A stretch of 64,000 nt of DNA from Apostichopus japonicus. Lineage: Eukaryota > Echinodermata > Holothuroidea > Aspidochirotida > Stichopodidae. Below, one piece after another: positions 1-15,000 of the stretch; the first letter of the stretch is position 1, and each line of letters opens with the position of its first letter. The notes beneath the pieces were generated by a model that had not been told where the DNA came from, ran no database searches, and was given only the letters and a program-made list of their open reading frames with translations. The position numbers and the translations under genes were made by a program. The stretch covers positions 10,272,359-10,336,358 of the forward strand of contig NC_092578.1 of assembly GCF_037975245.1 (NCBI RefSeq). The letters run 5' to 3'.

Positions 1-14
1 AATTTGATATTTAC

Positions 15-68
15 CTAGAGTGGTTGTGCTCTCTTCAGTTGTTTCCTCTGTTGTAGTTGTCGAGGGAG
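15..68 (-). CDS. Exon B, unit U1: 18-residue Thr/Glu linker
   Basis: The acceptor CCTCTTTCAG precedes 54 nt reading APSTTTTEETTEESTTTL; the donor is CTAG|GTAAAT here and GTAATT in most other units. Phase 1-1. Nine Thr, two Ser and four Glu make it a likely O-glycosylated acidic spacer before the next D domain. It is the most downstream exon visible; the transcript continues beyond the left edge of the window. Confidence 0.78.
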   Translation of the reverse strand, partial: LPRQLQQRKQLKRAQPL

Positions 69-3000
69 CTGAAAGAGGAAAATGTAAAGTAATCATTCAT
101 TCTTCAAATACTTCTTCTAACTCTCAACAAGACTCTACGTTGTACAATATATATGTCTAAATCAGGGGGTAGCTCTGCAAACTTTAACCTGAAAACCTGC
201 AGAAATCATTCAAGCAGGGGGTATGTTTGCAAACAAACCTCTACTGCTGTTCATGTGCAAGGCCAATATACATGATGACATATCTTCTTGAATAAGTAAC
301 ACAATAATATAGTTCATTTAACCTCATTAATTGCTAAGCTTAGTTCCCTCAGTTCCCTCTTCCACCAGATGTACCTGCAGAGCAAGCCTCCTTTCAACAT
401 AGGAATCAGTGGCGAATCTTCTTTTTCATTATCTTGTAATACTAATGCATCTTCTAGATGACATAATACTCCCAACAGCTACAGCATCTATGGTGTTATT
501 ACACTCTCTACTTCAGTCAATCACATTTTATGCCTCTTATGTATCTACTGCCAAAATCCTCAGTTTCACATTGCTTGCTCAATTGATTATCATCCTTTCA
601 AATCCAATATCTTCAACTTAGAATAAAAGTTTTTGTAATTAAAGGTAATAACAGTACTGCATTTGCTTCCAACAAGTTCAATTCCGCAAGAAACTTTGGG
701 ACCAAATCCAAATCTTTGACACAATCAATTGCAGTGGACATTGATAGTAATATGTCATATGAATAGAAAAAGTTACCAACCTCCAGTAGTCGTAGCTTCT
801 GTGGTGGTTGTTGGAGTAGCTAAAAATTTAAAATGGGATTCAGGTGTTACATAATAAAATCTCATTTATTTCCTTCTTCTTTGGGGTATATAGCGTATCT
901 ATTAGTGTTCACTGATTATAATGTAAACTGTTCCATCTGTGTATTACATTTCATGCTACTAAAACTGACAGGAAAAGTCAGAAAAGCAAAGTGAACAACA
1001 GAAATATTGTCTCAAAGCATAAAGAAAGTGGTCTTTCCATGTAACTATGGCAATCATCTATATATTAACCTATCAATAGAAACAATTCAGATGTAATAAC
1101 TCACCACAAATCTTCACGGTTATCATTTCTTCGCCGAGAGTAATGCCAGACACCAGTAATACGACTTTGTTTATAGCAAATGTTGGCAGCTTTTCTGTAA
1201 TCGAGTCTGCTTGTCCAAATTCTACAGGAGTTTCACCATCATCATTTTTGATCAGCACATACTCAGAAGTGTCCGAACGCACCACCACAACCTTTATGGT
1301 AGCACCCTCCGGGATGCCTTGTCCCAGGTTCAATGTCATCGGAATTCCACCTTCTCCAAGGTTCAAGGCGTACACTTCCACGTCTGTCAGAGTTTCAGAA
1401 ACTGAGGCAGCTATCTCATCTGCATCATCAGCAGCTACAGTACTCAACTGGTCACTCACTACTTTGATGTTTGCTTCTTCGCAAGCTGTGGGGTCAAAAA
1501 TCACAAAAATCATTTCATTTCAATCATCATAGTTCAAACATGTCTTAACAGACAAAATACAGAAACAATCATATGGTGTAACCCTACCTTCAGCTAAATC
1601 ATCCAGTCTAATTTACATTATATACACTTAGCAAGTTTACATCATCTAAGATTGTTAAATTTTCATCAGTCATCCTCCCAGATGAAGTATGTCCACAGGA
1701 AAAGTTGCAATGTTTACTAAGTAGCAACTATCACCCAGGGACAACCTCACTTTAATTCATAATAAAGTACAAACTTCCTTTCAACATCAGTCTCACAATG
1801 ACTGACTAAGATGTCAACCACATACTCATTAAATAAACAAATTAACCAATGTGTCTGCATAATATTTGTCATTGTCAGATGTTTTGTTGTTGATTTGATC
1901 GTTGAGATCCCCAAAGATACCCAAATTTGCAAACAAAGAGGTCACTCTAACCCTAAGGTTATGACAGAACATCTCAAAGCTTTCAAGAGAACAGTCACTG
2001 AATTTGATAATTACCTAGAGTGGTTGTGCTCTCTTCAGTTGTTTCCTCTGTTGTAGTTGTCGAGGGAGCTGAAAGAGGAAAATGTAAAGTAATCATTCAT
2101 TCTTCAAATACTTCTTCTAACACTCAACAAGACTCTACGTTGTACAATATATATGTCTAAATCAGGGGGTAGCTCTGCAATTTTTAACCTGAAAACCTGC
2201 AGAAATCATTCAAGCAGGGGGTATGTTTGCAAACAAACCTCTACTGCTGTTCATGTGCAAGGCCAATATACATGATGACATATCTTCTTGAATAAGTAAC
2301 ACAATAATATAGTTCATTTAACCTCATTAATTGCTAAGCTTAGTTCCCTCAGTTCCCTCTTCCACCAGATGTACCTGCAGAGCAAGCCTCCTTTCAACAT
2401 AGGAATCAGTGGCGAATCTTCTTTTTCATTATCTTGTAATACTAATGCATCTTCTAGATGACATAATACTCCCAACAGCTACAGCATCTATGGTGTTATT
2501 ACACTCTCTACTTCAGTCAATCACATTTTATGCCTCTTATGTATCTACTGCCAAAATCCTCAGTTTCACATTGCTTGCTCAATTGATTATCATCCTTTCA
2601 AATCCAATATCTTCAACTTAGAATAAAAGTTTTTGTAATTAAAGGTAATAACAGTACTGCATTTGCTTCCAACAAGTTCAATTCCGCAAGAAACTTTGGG
2701 ACCAAATCCAAATCTTTGACACAATCAATTGCAGTGGACATTGATAGTAATATGTCATATGAATAGAAAAAGTTACCAACCTCCAGTAGTCGTAGCTTCT
2801 GTGGTGGTTGTTGGAGTAGCTAAAAATTTAAAATGGGATTCAGGTGTTACATAATAAAATCTCATTTATTTCCTTCTTCTTTGGGGTATATAGCGTATCT
2901 ATTAGTGTTCACTGATTATAATGTAAACTGTTCCATCTGTGTATTACATTTCATGCTACTAAAACTGACAGGAAAAGTCAGAAAAGCAAAGTGAACAACA

Positions 3001-6000
3001 GAAATATTGTCTCAAAGCATAAAGAAAGTGGTCTTTCCATGTAACTATGGCAATCATCTATATATTAACCTATCAATAGAAACAATTCAGATGTAATAAC
3101 TCACCACAAATCTTCACGGTTATCATTTCTTCGCCGAGAGTAATGCCAGACACCAGTAATACGACTTTGTTTATAGCAAATGTTGGCAGCTTTTCTGTAA
3201 TCGAGTCTGCTTGTCCAAATTCTACAGGAGTTTCACCATCATCATTTTTGATCAGCACATACTCAGAAGTGTCCGAACGCACCACCACAACCTTTATGGT
3301 AGCACCCTCCGGGATGCCTTGTCCCAGGTTCAATGTCATCGGAATTCCACCTTCTCCAAGGTTCAAGGCGTACACTTCCACGTCTGTCAGAGTTTCAGAA
3401 ACTGAGGCAGCTATCTCATCTGCATCATCAGCAGCTACAGTACTCAACTGGTCACTCACTACTTTGATGTTTGCTTCTTCGCAAGCTGTGGGGTCAAAAA
3501 TCACAAAAATCATTTCATTTCAATCATCATAGTTCAAACATGTCTTAACAGACAAAATACAGAAACAATCATATGGTGTAACCCTACCTTCAGCTAAATC
3601 ATCCAGTCTAATTTACATTATATACACTTAGCAAGTTTACATCATCTAAGATTGTTAAATTTTCATCAGTCATCCTCCCAGATGAAGTATGTCCACAGGA
3701 AAAGTTGCAATGTTTACTAAGTAGCAACTATCACCCAGGGACAACCTCACTTTAATTCATAATAAAGTACAAACTTCCTTTCAACATCAGTCTCACAATG
3801 ACTGACTAAGATGTCAACCACATACTCATTAAATAAACAAATTAACCAATGTGTCTGCATAATATTTGTCATTGTCAGATGTTTTGTTGTTGATTTGATC
3901 GTTGAGATCCCCAAAGATACCCAAATTTGCAAACAAAGAGGTCACTCTAACCCTAAGGTTATGACAGAACATCTCAAAGCTTTCAAGAGAACAGTCACTG
4001 AATTTGATAATTACCTAGAGTGGTTGTGCTCTCTTCAGTTGTTTCCTCTGTTGTAGTTGTCGAGGGAGCTGAAGGAGGAAAATGTAAAGTAATCATTCAT
4101 TCTTCAAATACTTCTTCTAACACTCAACAAGACTCTACGTTGTACAATATATATGTCTAAATCAGGGGGTAGCTCTGCAAACTTTAACCTGAAAACCTGC
4201 AGAAATCATTCAAGCAGGGGATATGTTTGCAAACAAACCTCTACTGCTGTTCATGTGCAAGGCCAATATACATGATGACATATCTTCTTGAATAAGTAAC
4301 ACAATAATATAGTTCATTTAACCTCATTAATTGCTAAGCTTAGTTCCTTCAGTTCCCTCTTCCACCAGATGTACCTGCAGAGCAAGCCTTCTTTCAACAT
4401 AGGAATCACTGGCGAATCTTCTTTTTCATTATCTTGTAATACTAATGCATCTTCTAGATGACATAATACTCCCAACAGCTACAGCATCTATGGTGTTATT
4501 GCACTCCCTACTTCAGTCAATCACATTTTATGCCTCTTATGTATCTACTGCCAAAATCCTCAGTTTCACATTGCTCAATTGATTATCATCCTTTCATATT
4601 CAAAATCTTCAACTTAGAATAAAAGTTTAATTCAAGATAATAACAGTACTGCATTGCTTCCAACAAGCTCAATTCAGCAAGAAACTTTGGGACCAAATCC
4701 AAATCTTTGACCCCATCAATTGCAGTGGACATTGATAGTAATATGTCATATGAACAGAAAAGTTACCAACCTCCAGTAGTCGTAGCTTCTGTGGTGGTTG
4801 CTAAAAGTTAAAATGGGATTCAGGTGTTATATAATAAAATCTCATAATTTCCTTCTTCTTTGGGGTATATAGCGTATCTATTAGTGTTCACTGATTATAA
4901 TGTAAACTGTTCCATCTGTGTATTACATTTCATGCTACTAAAACTGACAGGAAAAGTCAGAAAAGCAAAGTGAACAACAGAAATATTGTCTCAAAGCATA
5001 AAGAAAGTGGTCTTTCCATGTAACTATGGCAATCATCTATGAATTAACCTATCAATAGTAAAAATTCAGATGTAATAACTCACCACAAATCTTCACCGTT
5101 ATCATTTCTTCGCCGAGAGTAATGCCAGACACCAGTAATACGACTTTGTTTATAGCAAATGCTGGCAGCTTTTCTGTAATCGAGTCTGCTTGTCCAAATT
5201 CTACAGGAGTTTCACCATCATCATTTTTGATCAGCACATACTCAGAAGTGTCCGAACGCACCACCACAACCTTTATGGTAGCACCCTCCGGGATGCCTTG
5301 TCCCAGGTTCAATGTCATCGGAATTCCACCTTCTCCAAGGTTCAAGGCGTACACTTCCACGTCTGTCAGAGTTTCAGAAACTGAGGCAGCTATCTCATCG
5401 GCATCATCAGCAGCTACAGTACTCAACTGGTCGCTCACTACTTTGATGTTTGCTTCTTCGCAAGCTTGGCGTCAAAAATCACAAAAATCATTTCATTTCA
5501 ATCATCATAGTTCAAACATGTCTTAACAGACAAAATACAGAAACAATCATATGGTGTAACCCTACCTTCAGCTAAATCATCCAGTCTAATTTACGTTATA
5601 CACACTTAGCAAGTTTTTATTATCTAAGATGGCTCAATTTCATCAGTCGTCCTCCAATATTCACAGGAAAAGTTGCAATGTTTACTAAGTAGCAACTATC
5701 ACCCAGAGACAATCTCACTTTAATTCATTACAAAGTATAAACTTCCTTTCAACATCAGTCTCACCCTGACTAACACTTCAAACTCATAAAATAAACAAAT
5801 AAACCAATGTGTCTGCATAATATTTGTCATTGTCAGATAATTTTCTGTTGATTTGATAGTTGAGATCCCCAAATTTGGAAACAAAGAGGTCACTCTAACC
5901 CTAAGGTTATGGTATGACAGTACATCTCAAAGCTTTCAAGAGAACAGTGACTGAATTTGATAATTACCTAGAGTGGTTGTACTCTCTTCAGTAGTTTCCT

Positions 6001-9000
6001 CTGTTGTAGTTGTCGAGGGAGCTTAAAGAGGAAAATGTAAAGTAATCAGTCATTCTCCAAAAACTTCTTTTAATACTCAACAAGACTCTAAACTGTACAA
6101 TATATATGATGTCTAAATCAGGGGGTAGCTCTGCAAACTCTAACCTGAAAAACTGCATAAATCATTCAAGCAGGGTATGTTTGCAACCAAACCACTATTG
6201 CTGTTCATGTGCAAGGCCAATATACATGATGACATATCTTCTTGAATGAGTGACACGACAATATAGTCCATTTAACATGACAACATACATTATTAATTGC
6301 TAGGCTTAGTTCACTCTTCCACCAGATCATCGTAATATGTAATATAAATAGAAAAGTTACCAACCTCCAGTAGTCGTAGCTTCTGTGGTGGTTGTTGGAG
6401 TAGCTAAAAATTGAAAATGGGATTCAGATGTTTCTTAATAAAAATCTCATTATTTCCTTCTTCTTTGGGGTATATAGCATATCTATTAGTGTTGGCTAAT
6501 GATAATGTAAATTGTTCCATTTGTGTATTACAATTCATGCTACTAAAACTGACGGGAAAAGTCAGAAAAGCAAAGTGAACAACAGAAATTTTGTCTCAAA
6601 ACATAAAGCAAGTCGTCTTTCCATGTAACTATGGCAATCATCTATGAATTAACCTATCAATAGTTAAATTCAGATATAACAACTCACCACAAATCTTCAC
6701 AGTTATCATTTCTTCGTCGAGAGTAATGCCAGACACCAGTAATACAACTTTGTTTATAGCAAATGTTGGCAGCTTTTCTGTGATCGAGTCTGCCTGTCCA
6801 AATTCTACAGGAGTTTCACCATCATCATTTTTGATCAGCACATACTCAGAAGTGTCCGAACGCACCACCACAACCTTTATGGTAGCACCCTCCGGGATGC
6901 CTTCTCTCAGGTTCAATGTCATCGGAATTCCATCTTCTCCAAGGTTCAAGGTGTATACTTCCACGTCTGTCAGAGTTTCAGAAACTGAGTCGGCTATCTC
7001 TTGGGCATCATCAGCAGCTACAGCACTCAACTGGCCGGTCACTACTTTGATGTTTGCTTCTTCGCAAGCTGTGGGGTCAAAAATTCAAAAATCATTTCAT
7101 TTCAATCATCATAGTTCAATCATGTCTAACAGAAAAAATACAGAAACAATCATATGGTGTAACCCTACTTCAGCTTAACCATCCAGTCTAATTTACGTTA
7201 TATACACTTAGCAAGTTTTTATTATCTAAGATGGCTCAATTTCATCAGTCGTCCTCCGATATTCACAGGAAAAGTTGCAATGTTTACTAAGTAGCAACTA
7301 TCACCCAGAGACAATCTCACTTTAATTCATTACAAAGTATAAACTTCCTTTCAACATCAGTCTCACCCTGACTAACACTTCAAACTCATAAAATAAACAA
7401 ATTAACCAATGTGTCTGCATAATATTTGTCATTGTCAGATGTTTTTCTGTTGATTTGATAGTTGAGATCCCCAAATTTGGAAACAAAGAGGTCACTCTAA
7501 CCCTAAGGTTATGGTATGACAGTACATCTCAAAGCTTTCAAGAGAACAGTGACTGAACTTGATAATTACCTAGAGTGGTTGTACTCTCTTCAGTAGTTTC
7601 CTCTGTTGTAGTTGTCGAGGGAGCTTAAAGAGGAAAATGTAAAGTAATCAGTCATTCTCCAAAAACTTCTTCTAATACTCAACAAGACTCTAAACTGTAC
7701 AATATATATGATGTCTAAATCAGGGGGTAGCTCTGCAAACTCTAACCTGAAAAACTGCATAAATCATTCAAGCAGGGTATGTTTGCAACCAAACCACTAT
7801 TGCTGTTCATGTGCAAGGCCAATATACATGATGACATATCTTCTTGAATGAGTGACACGACAATATAGTCCATTTAACATGACAACATACATTATTAATT
7901 GCTAGGCTTAGTTCACTCTTCCACCAGATCATCGTAATATGTAATATAAATAGAAAAGTTACCAACCTCCAGTAGTCGTAGCTTCTGTGGTGGTTGTTGG
8001 AGTAGCTAAAAATTGAAAATGGGATTCAGATGTTTCTTAATAAAAATCTCATTATTTCCTTCTTCTTTGGGGTATATAGCATATCTATTAGTGTTGGCTA
8101 ATTATAATGTAAATTGTTCCATTTGTGTATTACAATTCATGCTACTAAAACTGACGGGAAAAGTCAGAAAAGCAAAGTGAACAACAGAAATTTTGTCTCA
8201 AAACATAAAGCAAGTCGTCTTTCCATGTAACTATGGCAATCATATATGAATTAACCTATCAATAGTTAAATTCAGATATAACAACTCACCACAAATCTTC
8301 ACAGTTATCATTTCTTCGTCGAGAGTAATGCCAGACACCAGTAATACGACTTTGTTTATAGCAAATGTTGGCAGCTTTTCTGTGATCGAGTCTGCCTGTC
8401 CAAATTCTACAGGAGTTTCACCATCATCATTTTTGATCAGCACATACTCAGAAGTGTCCGAACGCACCACCACAACCTTTATGGTAGCACCCTCCGGGAT
8501 GCCTTCTCTCAGGTTCAATGTCATCGGAATTCCATCTTCTCCAAGGTTCAAGGTGTATACTTCCACGTCTGTCAGAGTTTCAGAAACTGAGTCGGCTATC
8601 TCTTGGGCATCATCAGCAGCTACAGCACTCAACTGGCCGGTCACTACTTTGATGTTTGCTTCTTCGCAAGCTGTGGGGTCAAAAATTCAAAAATCATTTC
8701 ATTTTAATCATCATAGTTCAATCATGTCTAACAGAAAACATACAGAAACAATCATATGGTGTAACCCTACTTCAGCTTAACCATCCAGTCTAATGTACGT
8801 TATATACACTTAGCAAGTTTTTATTATCTAAGATGGCTCAATTTCATCAGTCGTCCTCCGATATTCACAGGAAAAGTTGCAATGTTTACTAAGTAGCAAC
8901 TATCACCCAGAGACAATCTCACTTTAATTCATTACAAAGTATAAACTTCCTTTCAACATCAGTCTCACCCTGACTAACACCACAAACTCATAAAATAAAC

Positions 9001-12000
9001 AAATTAACCAATGTGTCTGCATAATATTTGTCATTGTCAGATGTTTTTCTGTTGATTTGATAGTTGAGATCCCCAAATTTGCAAACAAAGAGGTCACTCT
9101 AACCCTAAGGTTATGGTATGACAGTACATCTCAAAGCTTTCAACAGAACAGTGACTGAATTTGATAATTACCTAGAGTGGTTGTACTCTCTTCAGTAGTT
9201 TCCTCTGTTGTAGTTGTCGAGGGAGCTTCAAGAGGAAAATGTAAAGTAATCAAGCATTCTTCAAATACTTCTTCTAACACTCAACAAGACTCTAGGTTGC
9301 ACAATATATATGTCTAAATCAGGGGGTAGCTCTGCAAATGTTAACCTGAAAACCTGCAGAAATCTTTCAAGCAGGGGATATGTTTGCAAACAAACCTCTA
9401 CTGCTGTTCATGTGCAAGGCCAATATACATGATGACATATCTTCTTGAATAAGTAACACAATAAAATAGTTCATTTAACCTCATAAATTGCTAAGCTTAG
9501 TTCCCTCTTCCACCAGATATACCTGCAGAGCAAGCCTCCTTTCAACATAGGAATCAGTGGCAGATCTTCTTTTTCATTATCTTGTAATACTAATGCATCT
9601 CCTAGATGACATAATACTCCCAACAGCTACAGCATCTATGGTGTTATTGCACTCCCTACTTCAGTCAATCACATTTTATGCCCCTTATGTATCTACTGCC
9701 AAAATCCTCAGTTTCACATTGCTCAATTGATTATCATCCTTTCACATCCAAAATCTTCAAACTTAGAATAAAAGTTTCTGTAATTAAAGATAATAACAGT
9801 ACTGCATTTGCTTCCAACAAGTTCAATTCCACAAGAAACTTTGGTACCAAATCCAATTCTTTGACACAATCAATTGCAGTGGATATGGATCGTAATATGT
9901 CATATGAATAGAAAAAGTTACCAACCTCCAGTAGTCGTAGCTTCTGTGGTGGTTGTTGGAGTAGCTAAAAATTAAAAATGGGATTCATGGTTACATAATA
10001 AAATCTCATTACTTCTTTCTTCTTTGGGGTATATAGCGTATCTATTAGTGTTCACTGATTATAATGTAAACTGTTCCATCTGTGTAGTACATTTCATGCT
10101 ACTAAAACTGACGGGAAAAGTCAGAAAAGCAAAGTGAACAACAGAAATATTGTCTCAAAGCATAAAGAAAGTGGTCTTTCCATGTAACTATGGAAATCAT
10201 CTATGAATTAACCTATCAATAGAAACAATTCAGATGTAATAACTCACCACAAATCTTCACGGTTATCATTTCTTCGCCGAGAGTAATGCCAGACACCAGT
10301 AATACGACTTTGTTTATAGCAAATGTTGGCAGCTTTTCTGTAATCGAGTCTGCTTGTCCAAATTCTACAGGAGTTTCACCATCATCATTTTTGATCAGCA
10401 CATACTCAGAAGTGTCCGAACGCACCACCACAACCTTGATGGTAGCACCCTCCGGGATGCCTTGTCCCAGGTTCAATGTCATCGGAATTCCACCTTCTCC
10501 AAGGTTCAAGGCGTACACTTCCACGTCTGTCAGAGTTTCAGAAACTGAGGCAGCTATCTCATCGGCATCATCAGCAGCTGCAGTACTCAACTGGTCACTC
10601 ACTACTTTGATGTTTGCTTCTTCGCAAGCTGTGGGGTCAAAAATCACAAAAATCATTTCATTTCAATCATCATAGTTCAAACATGTCTTAACAGACAAAA
10701 TACAGAAACAATCATATGGTGTAACCCTACCTTCAGCTAAATCATCCAGTCTAATTTACATTATATACACTTAGCAAGTTTATATCATCTAAGATTGTTA
10801 AATTTTCATCAGTCATCCTCCCAGATGAAGTATGTCCACAGGAAAAGTTGCAATGCTTACTGAGTAGCAACTATCACCCAGGGACAACCTCACTTTAATT
10901 CATAATAAAGTACAAACTTCCTTTCAACATCAGTCTCACAATGACTGACTAAGATGTCAACCACATACTCATTAAATAAACAAATTAACCAATGTGTCTG
11001 CATAATATTTGTCATTGTCAGATGTTTTGTTGTTGATTTGATCGTTGAGATCCCCAAAGATACCCAAATTTGCAAACAAAGAGGTCACTCTAACCCTAAG
11101 GTTATGACAGAACATCTCAAAGCTTTCAAGAGAACAGTCACTGAATTTGATAATTACCTAGAGTGGTTGTGCTCTCTTCAGTTGTTTCCTCTGTTGTAGT
11201 TGTCGAGGGAGCTGAAAGAGGAAAATGTAAAGTAATCATTCATTCTTCAAATACTTCTTCTAACACTCAACAAGACTCTACGTTGTACAATATATATGTC
11301 GAAATCAGGGGGTAGCTCTGCAATTTTTAACCTGAAAACCTGCAGAAATCATTCAAGCAGGGGGTATGTTTGCAAACAAACCTCTACTGCTGTTCATGTG
11401 CAAGGCCAATATACATGATGACATATCTTCTTGAATAAGTAACACAATAATATAGTTCATTTAACCTCATTAATTGCTAAGCTTAGTTCCCTCAGTTCCC
11501 TCTTCCACCAGATGTACCTGCAGAGCAAGCCTCCTTTCAACATAGGAATCAGTGGCGAATCTTCTTTTTCATTATCTTGTAATACTAATGCATCTTCTAG
11601 ATGACATAATACTCCCAACAGCTACAGCATCTATGGTGTTATTACACTCTCTACTTCAGTCAATCACATTTTATGCCTCTTATGTATCTACTGCCAAAAT
11701 CCTCAGTTTCACATTGCTTGCTCAATTGATTATCATCCTTTCAAATCCAATATCTTCAACTTAGAATAAAAGTTTTTGTAATTAAAGGTAATAACAGTAC
11801 TGCATTTGCTTCCAACAAGTTCAATTCCGCAAGAAACTTTGGGACCAAATCCAAATCTTTGACACAATCAATTGCAGTGGACAATGATAGTAATATGTCA
11901 TATGAATAGAAAAAGTTACCAACCTCCAGTAGTCGTAGCTTCTGTGGTGGTTGTTGGAGTAGCTAAAAATTTAAAATGGGATTCAGGTGTTACATAATAA

Positions 12001-15000
12001 AATCTCATTTATTTCCTTCTTCTTTGGGGTATATAGCGTATCTATTAGTGTTCACTGATTATAATGTAAACTGTTCCATCTGTGTATTACATTTCATGCT
12101 ACTAAAACTGACAGGAAAAGTCAGAAAAGCAAAGTGAACAACAGAAATATTGTCTCAAAGCATAAAGAAAGTGGTCTTTCCATGTAACTATGGCAATCAT
12201 CTATATATTAACCTATCAATAGAAACAATTCAGATGTAATAACTCACCACAAATCTTCACGGTTATCATTTCTTCGCCGAGAGTAATGCCAGACACCAGT
12301 AATACGACTTTGTTTATAGCAAATGTTGGCAGCTTTTCTGTAATCGAGTCTGCTTGTCCAAATTCTACAGGAGTTTCACCATCATCATTTTTGATCAGCA
12401 CATACTCAGAAGTGTCCGAACGCACCACCACAACCTTTATGGTAGCACCCTCCGGGATGCCTTGTCCCAGGTTCAATGTCATCGGAATTCCACCTTCTCC
12501 AAGGTTCAAGGCGTACACTTCCACGTCTGTCAGAGTTTCAGAAACTGAGGCAGCTATCTCATCTGCATCATCAGCAGCTACAGTACTCAACTGGTCACTG
12601 ACTACTTTGATGTTTGCTTCTTCGCAAGCTGTGGGGTCAAAAATCACAAAAATCATTTCATTTCAATCATCATAGTTCAAACATGTCTTAACAGACAAAA
12701 TACAGAAACAATCATATGGTGTAACCCTACCTTCAGCTAAATCATCCAGTCTAATTTACATTATATACACTTAGCAAGTTTACATCATCTAAGATTGTTA
12801 AATTTTCATCAGTCATCCTCCCAGATGAAGTATGTCCACAGGAAAAGTTGCAATGTTTACTAAGTAGCAACTATCACCCAGGGACAACCTCACTTTAATT
12901 CATAATAAAGTACAAACTTCCTTTCAATATCAGTCTCACAATGACTGACTAAGATGTCAACCACATACTCATTAAATAAACAAATTAACCAATGTGTCTG
13001 CATAATATTTGTCATTGTCAGATGTTTTGTTGTTGATTTGATCGTTGAGATCCCCAAAGATACCCAAATTTGCAAACAAAGAGGTCACTCTAACCCTAAG
13101 GTTATGACAGAACATCTCAAAGCTTTCAAGAGAACAGTCACTGAATTTGATAATTACCTAGAGTGGTTGTGCTCTCTTCAGTTGTTTCCTCTGTTGTAGT
13201 TGTCGAGGGAGCTGAAAGAGGAAAATGTAAAGTAATCATTCATTCTTCAAATACTTCTTCTAACACTCAACAAGACTCTACGTTGTACAATATATATGTC
13301 GAAATCAGGGGGTAGCTCTGCAAACTTTAACCTGAAAACCTGCAGAAATCATTCAAGCAGGGGTTATGTTTGCAAACAAACCTCTACTGCTGTTCATGTG
13401 CAAGGCCAATATACATGATGACATATCTTCTTGAATAAGTAACACAATAATATAGTTCATTTAACCTCATTAATTGCTAAGCTTAGTTCCCTCAGTTCCC
13501 TCTTCCACCAGATGTACCTGCAGAGCAAGCCTCCTTTCAACATAGGAATCAGTGGCGAATCTTCTTTTTCATTATCTTGTAATACTAATGCATATTCTAG
13601 ATGACATAATACTCCCAACAGCTACAGCATCTATGGTGTTATTACACTCTCTACTTCAGTCAATCACATTTTATGCCTCTTATGTATCTACTGCCAAAAT
13701 CCTCAGTTTCACATTGCTTGCTCAATTGATTATCATCCTTTCAAATCCAATATCTTCAACTTAGAATAAAAGTTTTTGTTATTAAAGGTAATAACAGTAC
13801 TGCATTTGCTTCCAACAAGCTCAATTCCACAAGAAACTTTGGTACCAAATCCAAATCTTTGACACAATCAATTGCAGTGGCCATTGATAGTAATATGTCA
13901 TATGAATAGAAAAAGTTACCAACCTCCAGTAGTCGTAGCTTCTGTGGTGGTTGTTGGAGTAGCTAAAAATTTAAAATGGGATTCAGGTGTTACATAATAA
14001 AATCTCATTTATTTCCTTCTTCTTTGGGGTATATAGCGTATCTATTAATGTTCACTGATTATAATGTAAGCTGTTCCATTTGTGTATCACAATTCATGCT
14101 ACTAAAACTGACGGGAAAAGTCAGAAAAGCAAAGTGAACAACAGAAATATTGTCTCAAAACATAAAGCAAGTCGTCTTTCCATGTAACTATGGCAATCAT
14201 CTATGAATTAACCTATCAATAGAAACAATTCAGATGTAATAACTCACCACAAATCTTCACGGTTATCATTTCTTCGCCGAGAGTAATGCCAGACACCAGT
14301 AATACGACTTTGTTTATAGCAAATGTTGGCAGCTTTTCTGTAATCGAGTCTGCTTGTCCAAATTCTACAGGAGTTTCCCCATCATCATTTTTGATCAGCA
14401 CATACTCAGAAGTGTCCGAACGCACCACCACAACCTTTATGGTAGCACCCTCCGGGATGCCTTGTCCCAGGTTCAATGTCATCGGAATTCCACCTTCTCC
14501 GAGGTTCAAGGCGTACACTTCCACGTCTGTCAGAGTTTCAGAAACTGAGGCGGCTATCTCATTGGCATCATCAGCAGCTACAGTACTCAACTGGTCACTC
14601 ACCACTTTGATGTTTGCTTCTTCGCAAGCTGTGGGGTCAAAAATTCAAAAATCATTTCATTTCAATCACAATAGTTCAATCATGTATTAACAGAAACAAT
14701 CATATGGTGTAACCCTACCTTCAGCTAAATCATCCAATCTAATTTACATTATATACACTTAGCAAGTTTACATCATCTAAGATTGTTAAATTTTCATCAG
14801 TCATCCTCCCAGATGAAGTATGTCCACAGGAAAAGTTGTAATGTTTACTCAGTAGCAACTATAACCCAGGGACAACCTCACTTTAATTCATAATAAAGTA
14901 CAAACTTCCTTTCAACATCAGTCTCACAATGACTGACTAAGATGTCAACCACATACTCATAAAATAAACAAATTAACCAATGTGTCTGCATAATATTTGT

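Noticed and set aside
409-621. Plus-strand 70-codon ORF in the long A-B intron (also near 2409, 11552, 13552)
   Set aside because: It is present only in some long units, is broken or reframed by small indels in U3, U6, U11, U15, U21 and U31, and has no recognisable motif.
390-755. Transposon insertion in long introns
   Set aside because: No terminal repeats, target-site duplication or transposase-like coding sequence is visible.
1073-1513. Full-length 146-codon minus ORF as a single-exon gene
   Set aside because: Its start lies in the intron, and in many units an indel in that region removes the Met. Splice borders inside the ORF are conserved in all units.
1143-1532. Plus-strand ORF of about 129-134 codons opposite every D exon
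   Set aside because: It is the antisense shadow of exon D. It is open because the copies are recent and the codon pattern leaves few stops. It lacks matching splice sites, and its ends vary with intron indels.
1945-1961. Telomere-like CTAACCCTAA in each B-D intron
   Set aside because: It occurs once per unit with no tandem hexamer run, so it is a chance match amplified with the unit.
1811-2056. Plus-strand 81-codon ORF across the B-D intron and exon B
   Set aside because: It is absent from type II units because of indels and stops, and it overlaps exon B on the opposite strand.
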